From contig CAILHY010000008.1 in assembly GCA_903834145.1 (NCBI GenBank), positions 40,457 to 104,456 on the forward strand: DNA of 64,000 nt, given 5' to 3'. The notes beneath the pieces were generated by a model. That model saw only the letters and a list, made by a program, of their open reading frames with translations. It had not been told where the DNA came from and ran no database searches. Positions 54,709 through 64,000 of this stretch are shown here, piece after piece (positions within the stretch are counted from its first letter, which is position 1; every line of letters begins with the position of its first letter). A program made the translations under genes and the position numbers. The stretch is from an uncultured Actinomycetes bacterium. Lineage in GTDB: Bacteria > Actinomycetota > Actinomycetes > Nanopelagicales > Nanopelagicaceae.

Positions 54709-57444
54709 GTGGCAAAGGTCCGCGTACATGAGTTAGCAAAACAACTCGGTATGGAGAGCAAGGTCGTCCTTGCAAAACTCCAAGAGATGGGCGAATTCGT
54801 CCGCTCTGCATCATCAACTGTTGAAGCACCAGTGGTGCGAAAACTCCTTGAGTTATACCCCGATGCAAAACCCGTTGAAGAGAAGAAACCTGTCAAGAAA
54901 GCAGCGGCGAAAAAAGCCGCAGCTAAACCTGCCTCAGATGTTTTGACTCCTGAAGCAGCAGTAGAACTTCTTGCTGAGATTTCACCAGAATTAGCACAAC
55001 AAGCAAGTGAGCAGAAGGCGGCTGCCGATGCACGGGCAACTGCGCCTCTACCTTCAGCACCTGTCGTTGCACCAGCACCTGTACCAGAGACAACAGATGA
55101 CAGTGCGCCACCACATGCCCCACACGCACCGCGTCCTGGAAATAATCCTTTTGGAACGCCACGTCCTCCATCTCCACGTCCTCCTCTTCCGCATGCACCG
55201 CGTCCAGGAAATAATCCTTTCTCTGCCGGTGGAGCGATGCCACGTCCGCCACAACGACCTGCCGGTGGTGCGGGTGGAAGCGGTCCGCGTCCAGGAATGT
55301 CGGGACCGCGTCCCGGTTCAGTTCGTCCAGGTTTTGCAGCGCGTCCTGCATCGGCACGTCCACCAGGTAGTGGTGGAGGAAACTTCCCACCTCGCGCCGG
55401 TGGTCCTGCAGGTTCATCAACGCCAGGAAGTCCTTATCGCACACCAACTGCAGGTGCTCCTGCAGCCGGTGGTCCAGCGCGTCCAGGTGGAGCGGGTCGT
55501 CCGCAACGTGGAAGTACTGGCGGAGCATTCGGAAAGAATGCAAGTAAATCAAGCAAGAGAAAACCAAAGAGTAGAAAAGCTCTGCGCGATGAATTCGACA
55601 ATATGCAAGCGCCTCAATTGGGCGGCGCAGTTGTTCCGCACGGCGATGGCAAGACACCAATCCGTATGCGTCGCGGTGCTTCACTTGCAGATTTTGCCGA
55701 CAAGATCAATGCAGATCCAGCGGCATTGGTAGCGGCACTTTTTCACTTAGGTGAAATGGTGACGGCAACCCAATCTGTTGATGAAGATACTTTCGCATTG
55801 TTGGGTGCTGAATTAGGTTATGTCATGCAGATCGTCAGTCCAGAAGATGAAGATCGCGAACTTCTACAGACTTTCGATATAAATCTTGATGACGAACTCG
55901 CCGCATTAGATCCTTCTTTACTTGTAACAAGACCACCAGTGGTCACTGTTATGGGTCACGTGGATCACGGTAAGACTCGTATGTTGGATGCAATTCGCCA
56001 AACAGAGGTTGTGAAATCTGAAGCAGGTGGAATTACTCAACACATTGGTGCCTACCAAATTCATCACACTCACGATGGCGTAGATCGTGCAATCACATTC
56101 ATTGATACACCAGGTCACGAAGCGTTTACCGCCATGCGTGCTCGCGGTGCCAAGGTGACTGATATTGCCGTTCTCGTTGTTGCTGCCGATGATGGAGTTA
56201 TGCCTCAGACCATTGAAGCGCTCAATCACGCGCAGGCCGCTGATGTGCCGATCGTTGTAGCTGTCAACAAGGTGGATAAAGAAGGCGCCAATCCAGATAA
56301 GGTGCGCCAACAATTGACCGAGTACAACTTGGTTGCAGAAGAGTACGGCGGAGACACAATTTTCGTAAACGTCTCTGCAAAAACCGGTGAAGGTATTAAA
56401 GAATTGATCGATTCAATTCTCCTCACAGCCGATGCTGTTATCGATCTACAAGCGGTAGCCGATGACGATGCACGCGGCGTCGCTATTGAAGCCCATCTTG
56501 ATCGAGGTCGCGGCCCCGTTGCCACTGTTCTCGTTCAACGTGGAACTCTTAAAGTGGGAGATGCCATCGTTGCCGGAGGATCTTTCGGTCGCGTTCGTGC
56601 CATGCTCGACGAACACGGCGAGACCATTGCTGAAGCCGGACCATCTCGTCCAGTGCAGGTACTTGGTTTCACATCTGTTCCTAGTGCTGGCGATACATTC
56701 CTTGTAGCAAGTGACGACCGTACTGCGCGCCAGATTGCTGAAAAGCGTCAGGCAGCAGAGCGCAATGCTCAACTTGCTAAGGCGCGCAAGAAGGTTTCAC
56801 TCGAAGACTTCATGGAGCAGTCCAAGATTTCTACACTCAATCTCATCCTTAAGGGCGATGTCAGCGGTTCTGTTGAAGCCCTCGAAGATGCGTTGTTGCA
56901 GTTGGATGTCGGAGCTGAAGTGGATCTTCGCGTTATTCACCGTGGCGTTGGTGCGATCACCAAGAGCGATATCACTCTTGCCTCTGCATCCACTGCCGTT
57001 GTTATCGGGTATAACGTAAAACCAGAACCACAGACAGCGATCTTTGCCGATCAAGAAGGCGTCGAAGTTCGCTTCTACTCCGTCATCTATCAAGCAATTG
57101 ATGAGATCGAACTTTCGCTTAAGGGACTCCTCAAACCAGAGTACGAAGAAGTGGTTTTGGGTAACGCGGAAATCCGTGAGATCTTTAAGTCCAGTAAGTT
57201 CGGAAATATCGCTGGATCAATTGTTCTTGATGGAATCATCCGTCGTAACGGTAAGGCACGTCTGCTTCGCGCTGGCGAACTTGTCGTGGATAACCTCACC
57301 ATTGAATCCCTAAAGAGATTCAAAGATGATGCCACTGAAGTCCGCGAAGGATTTGAGTGCGGTATCGGTGTAGGAAATTACAAGGATGTTCAGATTGGCG
57401 ATGTTGTTCAGGTCTTTGAGATGCGCGAGAAGAAGCGGGCATAA
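54709..57444 (+). CDS. infB: Translation initiation factor IF-2
   Basis: 911 residues. N-terminal IF2N domain ([23 protein letters not shown]), a long Pro/Gly/Arg-rich linker (about residues 110-290) with the 10-residue unit [10 protein letters not shown] present twice (bases 55123-55152 and 55192-55221), then the GTPase core ([25 protein letters not shown]) and domains II-IV. GTG start after AGGAGA. Confidence 0.95.
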   Translation: MAKVRVHELAKQLGMESKVVLAKLQEMGEFVRSASSTVEAPVVRKLLELYPDAKPVEEKKPVKKAAAKKAAAKPASDVLTPEAAVELLAEISPELAQQASEQKAAADARATAPLPSAPVVAPAPVPETTDDSAPPHAPHAPRPGNNPFGTPRPPSPRPPLPHAPRPGNNPFSAGGAMPRPPQRPAGGAGGSGPRPGMSGPRPGSVRPGFAARPASARPPGSGGGNFPPRAGGPAGSSTPGSPYRTPTAGAPAAGGPARPGGAGRPQRGSTGGAFGKNASKSSKRKPKSRKALRDEFDNMQAPQLGGAVVPHGDGKTPIRMRRGASLADFADKINADPAALVAALFHLGEMVTATQSVDEDTFALLGAELGYVMQIVSPEDEDRELLQTFDINLDDELAALDPSLLVTRPPVVTVMGHVDHGKTRMLDAIRQTEVVKSEAGGITQHIGAYQIHHTHDGVDRAITFIDTPGHEAFTAMRARGAKVTDIAVLVVAADDGVMPQTIEALNHAQAADVPIVVAVNKVDKEGANPDKVRQQLTEYNLVAEEYGGDTIFVNVSAKTGEGIKELIDSILLTADAVIDLQAVADDDARGVAIEAHLDRGRGPVATVLVQRGTLKVGDAIVAGGSFGRVRAMLDEHGETIAEAGPSRPVQVLGFTSVPSAGDTFLVASDDRTARQIAEKRQAAERNAQLAKARKKVSLEDFMEQSKISTLNLILKGDVSGSVEALEDALLQLDVGAEVDLRVIHRGVGAITKSDITLASASTAVVIGYNVKPEPQTAIFADQEGVEVRFYSVIYQAIDEIELSLKGLLKPEYEEVVLGNAEIREIFKSSKFGNIAGSIVLDGIIRRNGKARLLRAGELVVDNLTIESLKRFKDDATEVREGFECGIGVGNYKDVQIGDVVQVFEMREKKRA

Positions 57445-57448
57445 CACC

Positions 57449-57898
57449 ATGGGCCAATCACATCGTTCACAAAAAGTCGCTGACCGGATAAAAGTTGTTG
57501 TGGCTGGACTCCTCGAGGGGAAAATCAAAGATCCTCGCTTGGGGTTCGTCACCATCACCGATACTCGAGTTACGGGCGACCTTCAACATGCATCCGTTTT
57601 TTATACGGTCCTTGGCGATGAAGATCAACGTGAAGCCACTGCAGCGGCGCTAAAAAGTGCCACAGGTGTGATTCGCTCGGCGGTGGGCAAAGATTTGGGA
57701 ACACGAATTACGCCCTCCATCGAATTTTTTCTCGATGGACTCCCAGAGAGCGCCTTGGCACTCGAGTCGTTACTAGAGACGGTCCATCAAAGAGATGCGC
57801 AAGTCATTGCACTTCGTGCCAATGCCCAATATGCGGGGGAGTCAGATCCGTACAAGGCCCCTCGCGTCGTTGATGCAGAAGCCGAGGACGAGATTTGA
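57449..57898 (+). CDS. rbfA: Ribosome-binding factor A
   Basis: 149 residues with RVADRIKVVVAGLLEG-like N-terminus and DPRLGFVTITDTRVTGDLQHASVFYTV, the KH-like RbfA core for 30S maturation. The ATG at 57449 is chosen because the frame upstream lies inside infB. The last residues form an acidic tail. Overlaps truB by four bases. Confidence 0.93.
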   Translation: MGQSHRSQKVADRIKVVVAGLLEGKIKDPRLGFVTITDTRVTGDLQHASVFYTVLGDEDQREATAAALKSATGVIRSAVGKDLGTRITPSIEFFLDGLPESALALESLLETVHQRDAQVIALRANAQYAGESDPYKAPRVVDAEAEDEI

Positions 57899-58779
57899 GC
57901 ATCGATGGATTCCTCGTTGTTGATAAATCACCAGGAATGACAAGTCACGATGTTGTGGCCATTGCTCGACGCGCACTTGGCACAAAAAAAGTTGGCCATG
58001 CAGGTACCCTCGATCCGATGGCAACAGGTGTCCTAGTTTTGGGTTTTGGAATCGGAACTCGATTGCTTCAGTACATTACCGATGGCGATAAGTCCTATAC
58101 GGCCACCGTTGTGTTGGGGCAAAGTACGGTGACCGATGATGCCGAAGGCGAAGTGCTGACCAGTGCCTCTGCAGATCAACTCCAGGCTATCTCTGATGAC
58201 ATGATTAACGTTGAACTTGCAAAAATGAAGGGCGTGATTCAGCAGCGTCCAAGTTCGGTATCAGCAGTGAAAGTAGATGGTCAGCGTGCGCACGCACGTG
58301 TTCGTGCTGGCGAAGATGTTCAGTTGCCTGCGCGCGAAGTCACTATTAGCCAACTTCACATCGGTGAAATTCGCAGAACTGCGACGACAATCGAAATTGA
58401 TATCGAAGTAACCTGCAGCGCCGGAACTTTCATTCGCGCCATTGCACGAGATTGCGGAAGCGCCCTCGGCGTTGGAGGGCACTTGAGCGCCCTGCGTCGT
58501 ACTCGTGTGGCAAGTTTTGGTCTCGCCCCTTCGGTAACGATTGATCAACTTAAATCTGGAGAATTTGAAGGTTTGAGTATCGCCGAAGTTGCCGCACTCA
58601 CTTTTCCTATTCGCAATATCTCCGAGGATGAAGTTCTCGAACTTTCCTTTGGTCGCACTCTAACCTTGAGCGATTCGGCTGCGATCACAGCCGCCATGGC
58701 TCATGGCCAGCTCATTGCGCTGCTATCAAACAAAGAAAGCCATGCCAAACCGATTGCAGTATTTGCGGCGGCTTCCTAA
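57895..58779 (+). CDS. truB: tRNA pseudouridine-55 synthase
   Basis: 294 residues with DGFLVVDKSPGMTSHDVV and the catalytic aspartate motif VGHAGTLDPMATGVLVL. Starts at TTG 57895, inside the last codons of rbfA, giving the normal family N-terminus. Shares one base with ribF. Confidence 0.95.
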   Translation: MSIDGFLVVDKSPGMTSHDVVAIARRALGTKKVGHAGTLDPMATGVLVLGFGIGTRLLQYITDGDKSYTATVVLGQSTVTDDAEGEVLTSASADQLQAISDDMINVELAKMKGVIQQRPSSVSAVKVDGQRAHARVRAGEDVQLPAREVTISQLHIGEIRRTATTIEIDIEVTCSAGTFIRAIARDCGSALGVGGHLSALRRTRVASFGLAPSVTIDQLKSGEFEGLSIAEVAALTFPIRNISEDEVLELSFGRTLTLSDSAAITAAMAHGQLIALLSNKESHAKPIAVFAAAS

Positions 58780-59699
58780 TGAATCGCATGCAATGGCGTG
58801 GCCAACAAATTGTTGGAGCAACGGTTGCTATCGGAATTTTTGATGGCGTGCACTTGGGTCATCAAGCGATCATCGCAAGAGCAAACGAGGTCAGTAATGG
58901 CCGTGGCGTGATTGCGCTGACCTTTGATCCTCACCCTATGCAATTTTTCGCTCCCGATAAAGCGCCAACGATGCTTATTTCTGTTGAGAGAAGAGTAGAA
59001 CTCCTGCGTAGTTACGGCGCCGATGCCGTCATCGTCTGCGAGTTTGATCGAGAATTTGCAGCGATGTCTCCTGATGATTTTGTCTCCGATGTGCTTATTA
59101 ACTATTTAAAGATTTCAGGAGTTGTTGTTGGTGAGAATTTTAGTTATGGACATAAGGCCGCTGGTCGCGTGGCCGATCTGATTGTCGCGGGGGAGAAGTA
59201 TGGATTTGGAGCCCAAGAGGTAGCGCTCCAGGCAGATGCCGGCGATGTAGTTTCCTCCACTCGCATACGTAAGGCGATTATTGAGGGCAGTGTTGAAGCA
59301 GCCTCACAACTACTTACACGCCCTCACCGGCTAGAGGGAATTGTGATCCATGGTGAAAAGCGTGGACGAGAAATCGGATATCCGACAGCAAATCTTGGTT
59401 ACTCAGCATCAACGAATACGGTTCCCGGAGATGGCGTGTATGCAGGTTGGCTGGAAGTGGAAAGTCATCGCTGGCCAGCTGCCATTTCCATTGGAACGAA
59501 TCCAACTTTTGAAGGTGAGCGATCTCGCCAAGTTGAGGCATATGCCTTGGATCAAAAGGGCTTAGATCTTTACGACAAGGGCGCAAAGATCGATTTTGGA
59601 TGGCGATTGCGTGACACGCTGAAATTTGATGGATTGGAGCCGCTGCTGGATCAGATGAAGATTGACTGTGATCAAGCGCGGAAACTGACTCAAAACTGA
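58779..59699 (+). CDS. ribF: Bifunctional riboflavin kinase/FMN adenylyltransferase
   Basis: 306 residues. N-terminal FAD synthetase domain (VAIGIFDGVHLGHQAII, FDPHP) and C-terminal flavokinase domain (GREIGYPTANLG, GDGVYAGW). Supplies FMN and FAD, which the many flavoproteins in this window require. Confidence 0.95.
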   Translation: MNRMQWRGQQIVGATVAIGIFDGVHLGHQAIIARANEVSNGRGVIALTFDPHPMQFFAPDKAPTMLISVERRVELLRSYGADAVIVCEFDREFAAMSPDDFVSDVLINYLKISGVVVGENFSYGHKAAGRVADLIVAGEKYGFGAQEVALQADAGDVVSSTRIRKAIIEGSVEAASQLLTRPHRLEGIVIHGEKRGREIGYPTANLGYSASTNTVPGDGVYAGWLEVESHRWPAAISIGTNPTFEGERSRQVEAYALDQKGLDLYDKGAKIDFGWRLRDTLKFDGLEPLLDQMKIDCDQARKLTQN

Positions 59700-59767
59700 G
59701 TGTATGAGGCTCGATTTCCTTTGAGTGAGCGTGCGCTGGTACCCTACGACGTCCACCGAGAAAGCGA

Positions 59768-59791
59768 GTTTCCGTGAGGCAAACCGGAAAC
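59768..59791 (+). promoter_or_regulatory. Hairpin in the rpsO leader
   Basis: GTTTCCG (59768-59774) pairs with CGGAAAC (59785-59791) about 30 bases before the rpsO ATG. S15 commonly represses its own mRNA through leader structures; no known S15 motif is claimed here. A promoter for rpsO probably lies just upstream (TTGAGT at 59721 is a possible -35). Confidence 0.4.
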
Positions 59792-59821
59792 CATCGTGAC
59801 CAATAGAAGGAGTACCAAGAA

Positions 59822-60091
59822 ATGGCACTAACACCAGAAGTAAAGAAAGAAATCATTGCTAAGTACGGTAACTCACCTACTGACACGGGCAGTCCTGAAG
59901 CACAGGTCGCTTTGCTCTCCAAGCGCATTGAAGAAATCACAGAACACCTTAAGACAAATAAGCATGACCACCACAACCGTCGTGGCTTGCTCCTATTAGT
60001 AGGTCAACGTCGCCGAATTCTTCAGTACCTCGCAAAGACAAACATCGAACGTTACAGAGCGATCATCGAAAAACTCGGTATTCGCCGTTAA
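59822..60091 (+). CDS. rpsO: Small ribosomal subunit protein uS15
   Basis: 89 residues, exact family length, with [39 protein letters not shown] core (16S rRNA binding) and a [12 protein letters not shown] helix. AGAAGGAG precedes the ATG. rpsO-pnp order is conserved. Confidence 0.97.
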   Translation: MALTPEVKKEIIAKYGNSPTDTGSPEAQVALLSKRIEEITEHLKTNKHDHHNRRGLLLLVGQRRRILQYLAKTNIERYRAIIEKLGIRR

Positions 60092-60107
60092 TTAGAACGA
60101 TCAACCG

Positions 60108-60190
60108 GGAGCAATGATCCTCGGTAGTGGTTTACGAAAACTATTCAACACAGTAGCTTTTCGTGGGCTTCGATCGAAGATTCATGCTCC
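60108..60190 (+). promoter_or_regulatory. Branched leader structure upstream of pnp
   Basis: An outer stem of GGAGCA (60108-60113) with TGCTCC (60185-60190), extended by GATC/GATT, encloses an inner hairpin of ACGAAAA plus CTA (60134-60143) with TAG and TTTTCGT (60154-60164). In enteric bacteria PNPase autoregulates through cleavage of a leader hairpin; a similar role here is inference. Confidence 0.45.
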
Positions 60191-60218
60191 TTGAGTTGAT
60201 CGAGAACAGGAGCGACCC

Positions 60219-62420
60219 ATGGAGGGTCAAGAAATCTCATCAGCCGTTGCAGTAATTGATAACGGGAAATTTGGAAAAAGAGAAATACGTTTTGAAACTG
60301 GACGCCTTGCGCGCCAAGCAGGTGGAAGCACAGTTGTTTACCTAGATGACGAGACTATGTTGCTTTCAGCAACTACGGTTTCCAAGCATCCAAAGGATCA
60401 ATTCGACTTCTTCCCACTTACTGTGGATGTTGAAGAGCGTATGTATGCAGTAGGCCGTATCCCAGGATCGTTCTTCCGTCGTGAAGGTCGTCCGTCAGAG
60501 GATGCAATTCTTACCTGCCGCCTTATCGATCGTCCGCTGCGTCCATCCTTCGTAAAGGGTCTTCGCAATGAGGTTCAAGTTGTTGTCACAGTGATGGCGC
60601 TGAATCCAGATCATATGTACGACGTTGTTGCGATCAACGCAGCGTCCATGTCTACGCAACTCGCAGGATTGCCATTTTCTGGTCCAATCGGTGGCGTACG
60701 CGTTGCACTGATTTCTGGTCAATGGGTTGCATTCCCTAACCACTCACAACTTGAAGACGCAGTCTTTGACATGGTTGTTGCAGGCCGCGTCAGTGGCGAT
60801 GATGTTGCCATCATGATGGTGGAAGCCGAAGCAACCGCTCGCACCATTGAACTTATTAAGGGCGGTGCACCAACTCCTACAGAGGAAGTTGTTGCACAAG
60901 GTCTTGATGCATCAAAGCCATTTATCCGAGCACTATGCGAGGCACAAGACAAGGTGGCGAAAGCTGCTGCAAAGCCAACCGCCGAATTCCCAATCTTCTT
61001 GGACTACCAAGATGATGTATTTGCTGCAGTTTCTTCGGCAGTCTCTGCTGATCTTGCTAAGGCACTTACTATTTCTGGCAAGCAAGAGCGCGAAACCGAA
61101 ACAGATCGCCTCAGCGCATCTGTGAAGGAATCACTTGCCGAGACCTTCGTAGGTCGCGAAAAAGAGATTCCAGCCGCGTTTCGCTCATTGACTAAGAAAT
61201 TAGTTCGCCAACGTGTTCTGCGCGACAAGATCCGTATCGACGGACGTGGATTGCGCGACATTCGTCCGCTTTCTGCTGAGGTTGAAGTAGTTCCTCGCGT
61301 TCACGGTTCTGCAATTTTCGAACGTGGAGAGACCCAGATTCTTGGAATCACCACGCTGAATATGCTCAAGATGGAGCAGCAGCTCGATACCTTGAATCCG
61401 GAAAACCATAAGCGCTACATGCACAATTACAACTTCCCACCGTATTCAACGGGCGAGACGGGACGCGTAGGAACACCTAAGCGCCGCGAAATTGGTCACG
61501 GAGCACTTGCAGAACGCGCACTTGTGCCTGTGCTTCCAAGCCGCGAAGAATTCCCATATGCAATTCGTCAGGTTTCCGAAGCTCTAGGTTCCAATGGATC
61601 AACGTCCATGGGATCTGTCTGTGCTTCGACCTTGGCACTTCTCAATGCAGGCGTGCCACTTCGCGCCCCTGTAGCGGGAATCGCAATGGGTCTTATCTCT
61701 GATGACGTTGATGGCAAAGTTGAATACGTTGCATTGACTGACATCTTGGGTGCAGAAGATGCATTCGGAGATATGGACTTCAAAGTTGCTGGAACACGCG
61801 AATTTGTAACAGCTCTCCAGCTCGATACGAAGCTCGATGGAATCCCTGCATCAGTTCTTGCTGGCGCACTTCACCAAGCAAAAGAAGCACGCCTTGCAAT
61901 TTTGGATGTCATGGCAGAGGCCATTGATTCTCCAGATGAGATGAGCCCATTTGCTCCACGCATTATTTCGATCAAGATTCCAGTAGATCAGATCGGCGCA
62001 GTTATCGGACCTAAGGGAAAGATCATCAACCAGATTCAAGATGAAACTGGCGCTGAGATTTCCATCGAAGATGACGGCACGATCTACATCGGCGCAACTG
62101 ATGGGCCAAAGGCAGAAGCTGCCCGCGCTCAAATCAACGCCATTGCCAATCCACAAATGCCAGAAGTTGGAGAGCGCTACCTCGGTACCGTCGTAAAACT
62201 TGCAGCATTTGGTGCCTTTATCTCACTCCTTCCAGGAAAAGATGGCTTGCTCCACGTCTCGCAAATTCGCAAGATGCATGGCGGAAAGCGCATTGAAAAC
62301 CTCGAAGAAGTTATGAAGGTTGGCGACAAGATTCAAGTAGAAATCGGCGAGATTGATCCGAAGGGCAAGTTGTCACTTGTTCCTGTTCTCGAAGATGGCG
62401 CAACAGAGTCTGCTGAGTAA
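60219..62420 (+). CDS. pnp: Polynucleotide phosphorylase
   Basis: 733 residues: two RNase PH domains ([43 protein letters not shown]), KH ([27 protein letters not shown]) and S1 ([30 protein letters not shown]). Degrades RNA phosphorolytically. ATG after AACAGGAGCG. Confidence 0.96.
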   Translation: MEGQEISSAVAVIDNGKFGKREIRFETGRLARQAGGSTVVYLDDETMLLSATTVSKHPKDQFDFFPLTVDVEERMYAVGRIPGSFFRREGRPSEDAILTCRLIDRPLRPSFVKGLRNEVQVVVTVMALNPDHMYDVVAINAASMSTQLAGLPFSGPIGGVRVALISGQWVAFPNHSQLEDAVFDMVVAGRVSGDDVAIMMVEAEATARTIELIKGGAPTPTEEVVAQGLDASKPFIRALCEAQDKVAKAAAKPTAEFPIFLDYQDDVFAAVSSAVSADLAKALTISGKQERETETDRLSASVKESLAETFVGREKEIPAAFRSLTKKLVRQRVLRDKIRIDGRGLRDIRPLSAEVEVVPRVHGSAIFERGETQILGITTLNMLKMEQQLDTLNPENHKRYMHNYNFPPYSTGETGRVGTPKRREIGHGALAERALVPVLPSREEFPYAIRQVSEALGSNGSTSMGSVCASTLALLNAGVPLRAPVAGIAMGLISDDVDGKVEYVALTDILGAEDAFGDMDFKVAGTREFVTALQLDTKLDGIPASVLAGALHQAKEARLAILDVMAEAIDSPDEMSPFAPRIISIKIPVDQIGAVIGPKGKIINQIQDETGAEISIEDDGTIYIGATDGPKAEAARAQINAIANPQMPEVGERYLGTVVKLAAFGAFISLLPGKDGLLHVSQIRKMHGGKRIENLEEVMKVGDKIQVEIGEIDPKGKLSLVPVLEDGATESAE

Positions 62421-62428
62421 GTAAGACT

Positions 62429-63706
62429 TTGAGCGTTCGACGCACAGTTCTATCTAGCGGCCTGCGTATCGTTACGGAGGAAGTTTCCTCGGTACGCAGC
62501 GCTGCGATAGGAATTTGGGTCAATGTTGGTTCACGTGATGAAACCCCGGCAGTTGCTGGGGCTTCTCACTTTCTGGAGCATTTACTTTTTAAGGGAACCA
62601 CGTCTCGAACTGCTTTAGAGATTTCATCCTCGATTGAATCTGTTGGCGGAGAGATGAACGCTTTCACCAGTAAGGAGTACACCTGCTTTTACGCCCGGGT
62701 GATCGATACGGATTTGCCAATGGCTGTGGATGTGATTTCAGATCTCATCACCTCCTCACTTGTTACCGCAAGCGACGTCGATGCAGAACGCAAAGTTGTA
62801 TTAGAAGAAATCGCAATGCGCGATGACGACCCAAGCGATCTGGTCCATGATCTTTTCTCTGATACTTACTACGGCGATATTCCCGTTGGGCGTTCAATTC
62901 TCGGAACAGTGAAATCTATTAATGACATGTCCCGTACATCGGTATTTAACTATTACAAGAAGAAATATTTACCGGAAGATTTGGTTGTTGCCGTTGCTGG
63001 AAATATTAAACATAAGACTGTCGTCGAAATGGTTGAAAAAGCGCTCTCTCGCGATGGTTTCTTAGATGTAAAAGGCGTACCTCAAGTGCGCGCAAATACG
63101 CCAATTAAAATTAAATCCCAACAATCTGTCGGTTTAATTAATCGCAAGACCGAGCAGGCTCACATGTTTTATGGCCTTGCAGGCGTTGCGCGCGATGATG
63201 ACCGTCGCTTTACTATGGGGATTCTCTCTGCTGCATTGGGTGGGGGAATGTCTTCGCGCCTCTTTCAAGAGATTCGCGAAAAGAGGGGACTGGCTTATTC
63301 GGTCTACTCCTATGCCCAACAATTCGCCGGATCGGGCTTGCTTGGCTTCTATGCTGGTTGTCACCCATCCAAAGCGGTCGAGGTTGTAGAAATCATTCGC
63401 GAAGTGTTGGCTGATGTTGCCGAAAACGGAATGACTCACGAGGAAATCGAACGAGCTAAGGGCGCAGTTCGTGGATCTCTCGTTTTGAGCCAAGAGGACT
63501 CTGGATCTCGAATGAGCCGCATCGGCAAGAATGAGATCGTTTATGGCGAGATCATGAGTTTTGATGACATTTTGAAGGAAGTCTCCAAGGTAACTTCAGA
63601 GGCGGTCAGGAAAGTCGCTGGCGAATTCCTCCTGAAAAGACCTACCCTTGCATTAGTGGGTCCATACAAGGACACAAAGAAGTTCGAAAAGGTTCTGGAG
63701 GGTTAA
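62429..63706 (+). CDS. M16-family zinc peptidase
   Basis: 425 residues with the inverted zinc motif HFLEH (47-51) and downstream EEIAMRDDDP supplying the third ligand; C-terminal inactive-like half with GGGMSSRLFQEIREKRGLAYSVYSY. It starts at TTG 62429, eight bases after pnp. Such processing-peptidase homologues follow pnp in many actinobacteria. The natural substrate is unknown. Confidence 0.9.
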   Translation: MSVRRTVLSSGLRIVTEEVSSVRSAAIGIWVNVGSRDETPAVAGASHFLEHLLFKGTTSRTALEISSSIESVGGEMNAFTSKEYTCFYARVIDTDLPMAVDVISDLITSSLVTASDVDAERKVVLEEIAMRDDDPSDLVHDLFSDTYYGDIPVGRSILGTVKSINDMSRTSVFNYYKKKYLPEDLVVAVAGNIKHKTVVEMVEKALSRDGFLDVKGVPQVRANTPIKIKSQQSVGLINRKTEQAHMFYGLAGVARDDDRRFTMGILSAALGGGMSSRLFQEIREKRGLAYSVYSYAQQFAGSGLLGFYAGCHPSKAVEVVEIIREVLADVAENGMTHEEIERAKGAVRGSLVLSQEDSGSRMSRIGKNEIVYGEIMSFDDILKEVSKVTSEAVRKVAGEFLLKRPTLALVGPYKDTKKFEKVLEG

Positions 63707-64000
63707 GTGAGCATTAAAGTCGCAGTTCTGGGTGCGAAGGGACGCATGGGCGCGGAAGTTGTTCGCGCAGTCACTGATGCTTCAGATCTCACGCTGGTGG
63801 CTCAACTGGATCTAGGTGATTCGCTCGATCAATTAGTAAACGCGCAAGCAGAGGTCGTTGTGGATTTTACAAACCCTAATTCAGCAGTGACCAATTTAGA
63901 ATTTCTCATTTCACATGGAATCAGCGCCGTAGTAGGCACGACAGGTTTTATTGAGAGTCGAATTGCTCAGGTAGAGAATTTGCTCAATAAGAATCCTGAA
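63707..64000 (+). CDS. dapB: 4-hydroxy-tetrahydrodipicolinate reductase, 5' part (cut by window end)
   Basis: 98 codons from GTG 63707, directly after the peptidase stop. The N-terminal VAVLGAKGRMGAEVV NADH-binding motif, VVDFTNPNS and VVGTTGF identify DapB, which acts in lysine/diaminopimelate synthesis. The reading frame is open to the right edge. Confidence 0.9.
   Translation, partial: MSIKVAVLGAKGRMGAEVVRAVTDASDLTLVAQLDLGDSLDQLVNAQAEVVVDFTNPNSAVTNLEFLISHGISAVVGTTGFIESRIAQVENLLNKNPE

Noticed and set aside
54923..55732. Long open frames on both strands across the infB linker
   Set aside because: They are low-complexity shadows caused by the GC-rich Pro/Gly/Arg repeats of IF-2 and have no recognisable protein features.
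1..64000. CRISPR arrays, insertion sequences, rRNA or tRNA genes
   Set aside because: No repeat-spacer pattern, transposase motif, rRNA stretch or tRNA cloverleaf was noticed by reading; a dedicated scan was not possible.

Overview
The window reads as a bacterial chromosome segment from a planktonic actinobacterium with a compact genome. The housekeeping order xerC-rpsB-tsf-pyrH-frr-cdsA-rlmN and rseP-ispG-proS-rimP-nusA-ylxR-infB-rbfA-truB-ribF-rpsO-pnp-M16 peptidase-dapB is the actinobacterial one. Base composition is near 50 % GC by eye, spacers are tiny, and one-base or four-base gene overlaps are common. A freshwater Nanopelagicales (acI)-like lineage is my best guess, but this is inference without any tree.

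Core block 1 (1-5678) runs from the 3' end of xerC to rlmN. Core block 2 (47791-64000) runs from rseP to a truncated dapB. Between them, where actinobacteria normally carry dxr, lies about 42 kb of catabolic genes (5692-47728). It contains no transposase, integrase or tRNA gene, and dxr itself is not in the window.

The first half of this region (6059-33360) looks like a complete choline/glycine betaine catabolic system built on corrinoid and folate chemistry. ProVWX imports betaine. BetA and a betaine-aldehyde dehydrogenase convert choline to betaine. A non-pyrrolysine MttB-family methyltransferase (MtgB-like), a corrinoid protein, a methyl-corrinoid:THF methyltransferase and a RACo-type reactivator would move the first methyl group to THF. 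MetF/MetV, Fhs and a soluble NAD-dependent formate dehydrogenase (FdsGBA, with FdhD) could oxidise it to CO2. A dimethylglycine/sarcosine dehydrogenase-GcvT protein with EtfBA would remove the other two methyls. The genes form three blocks: gntR to fdsA (+), iclR to a DUF1638-like gene (-), and mtgB to fdhD (+). A 21-bp perfect palindrome between the divergent iclR and mtgB genes is the obvious operator. This combination is known from anaerobes such as acetogens, whereas aerobic actinobacteria are usually expected to demethylate betaine by oxygenase routes.

The second half (33341-47728) looks like polyamine and amine catabolism: PotDABC uptake, a SpuC-like aminotransferase, a PatD-like aldehyde dehydrogenase, two PuuB/DAO-type flavin oxidases, an agmatinase-family ureohydrolase and GabT. 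An Lrp/AsnC regulator sits divergently from the aldehyde dehydrogenase. Three copies of a 9-bp motif repeated at exactly 31-bp intervals lie in the gap between them. A structured, unassigned leader (43833-43970) precedes the second oxidase.

No spacer exceeds 300 bases. The longest (396-633, upstream of rpsB) holds only a small hairpin that I can support. Starts were chosen by ribosome-binding sites, overlaps and family N-termini; functions come from motif recognition only, with no database search.
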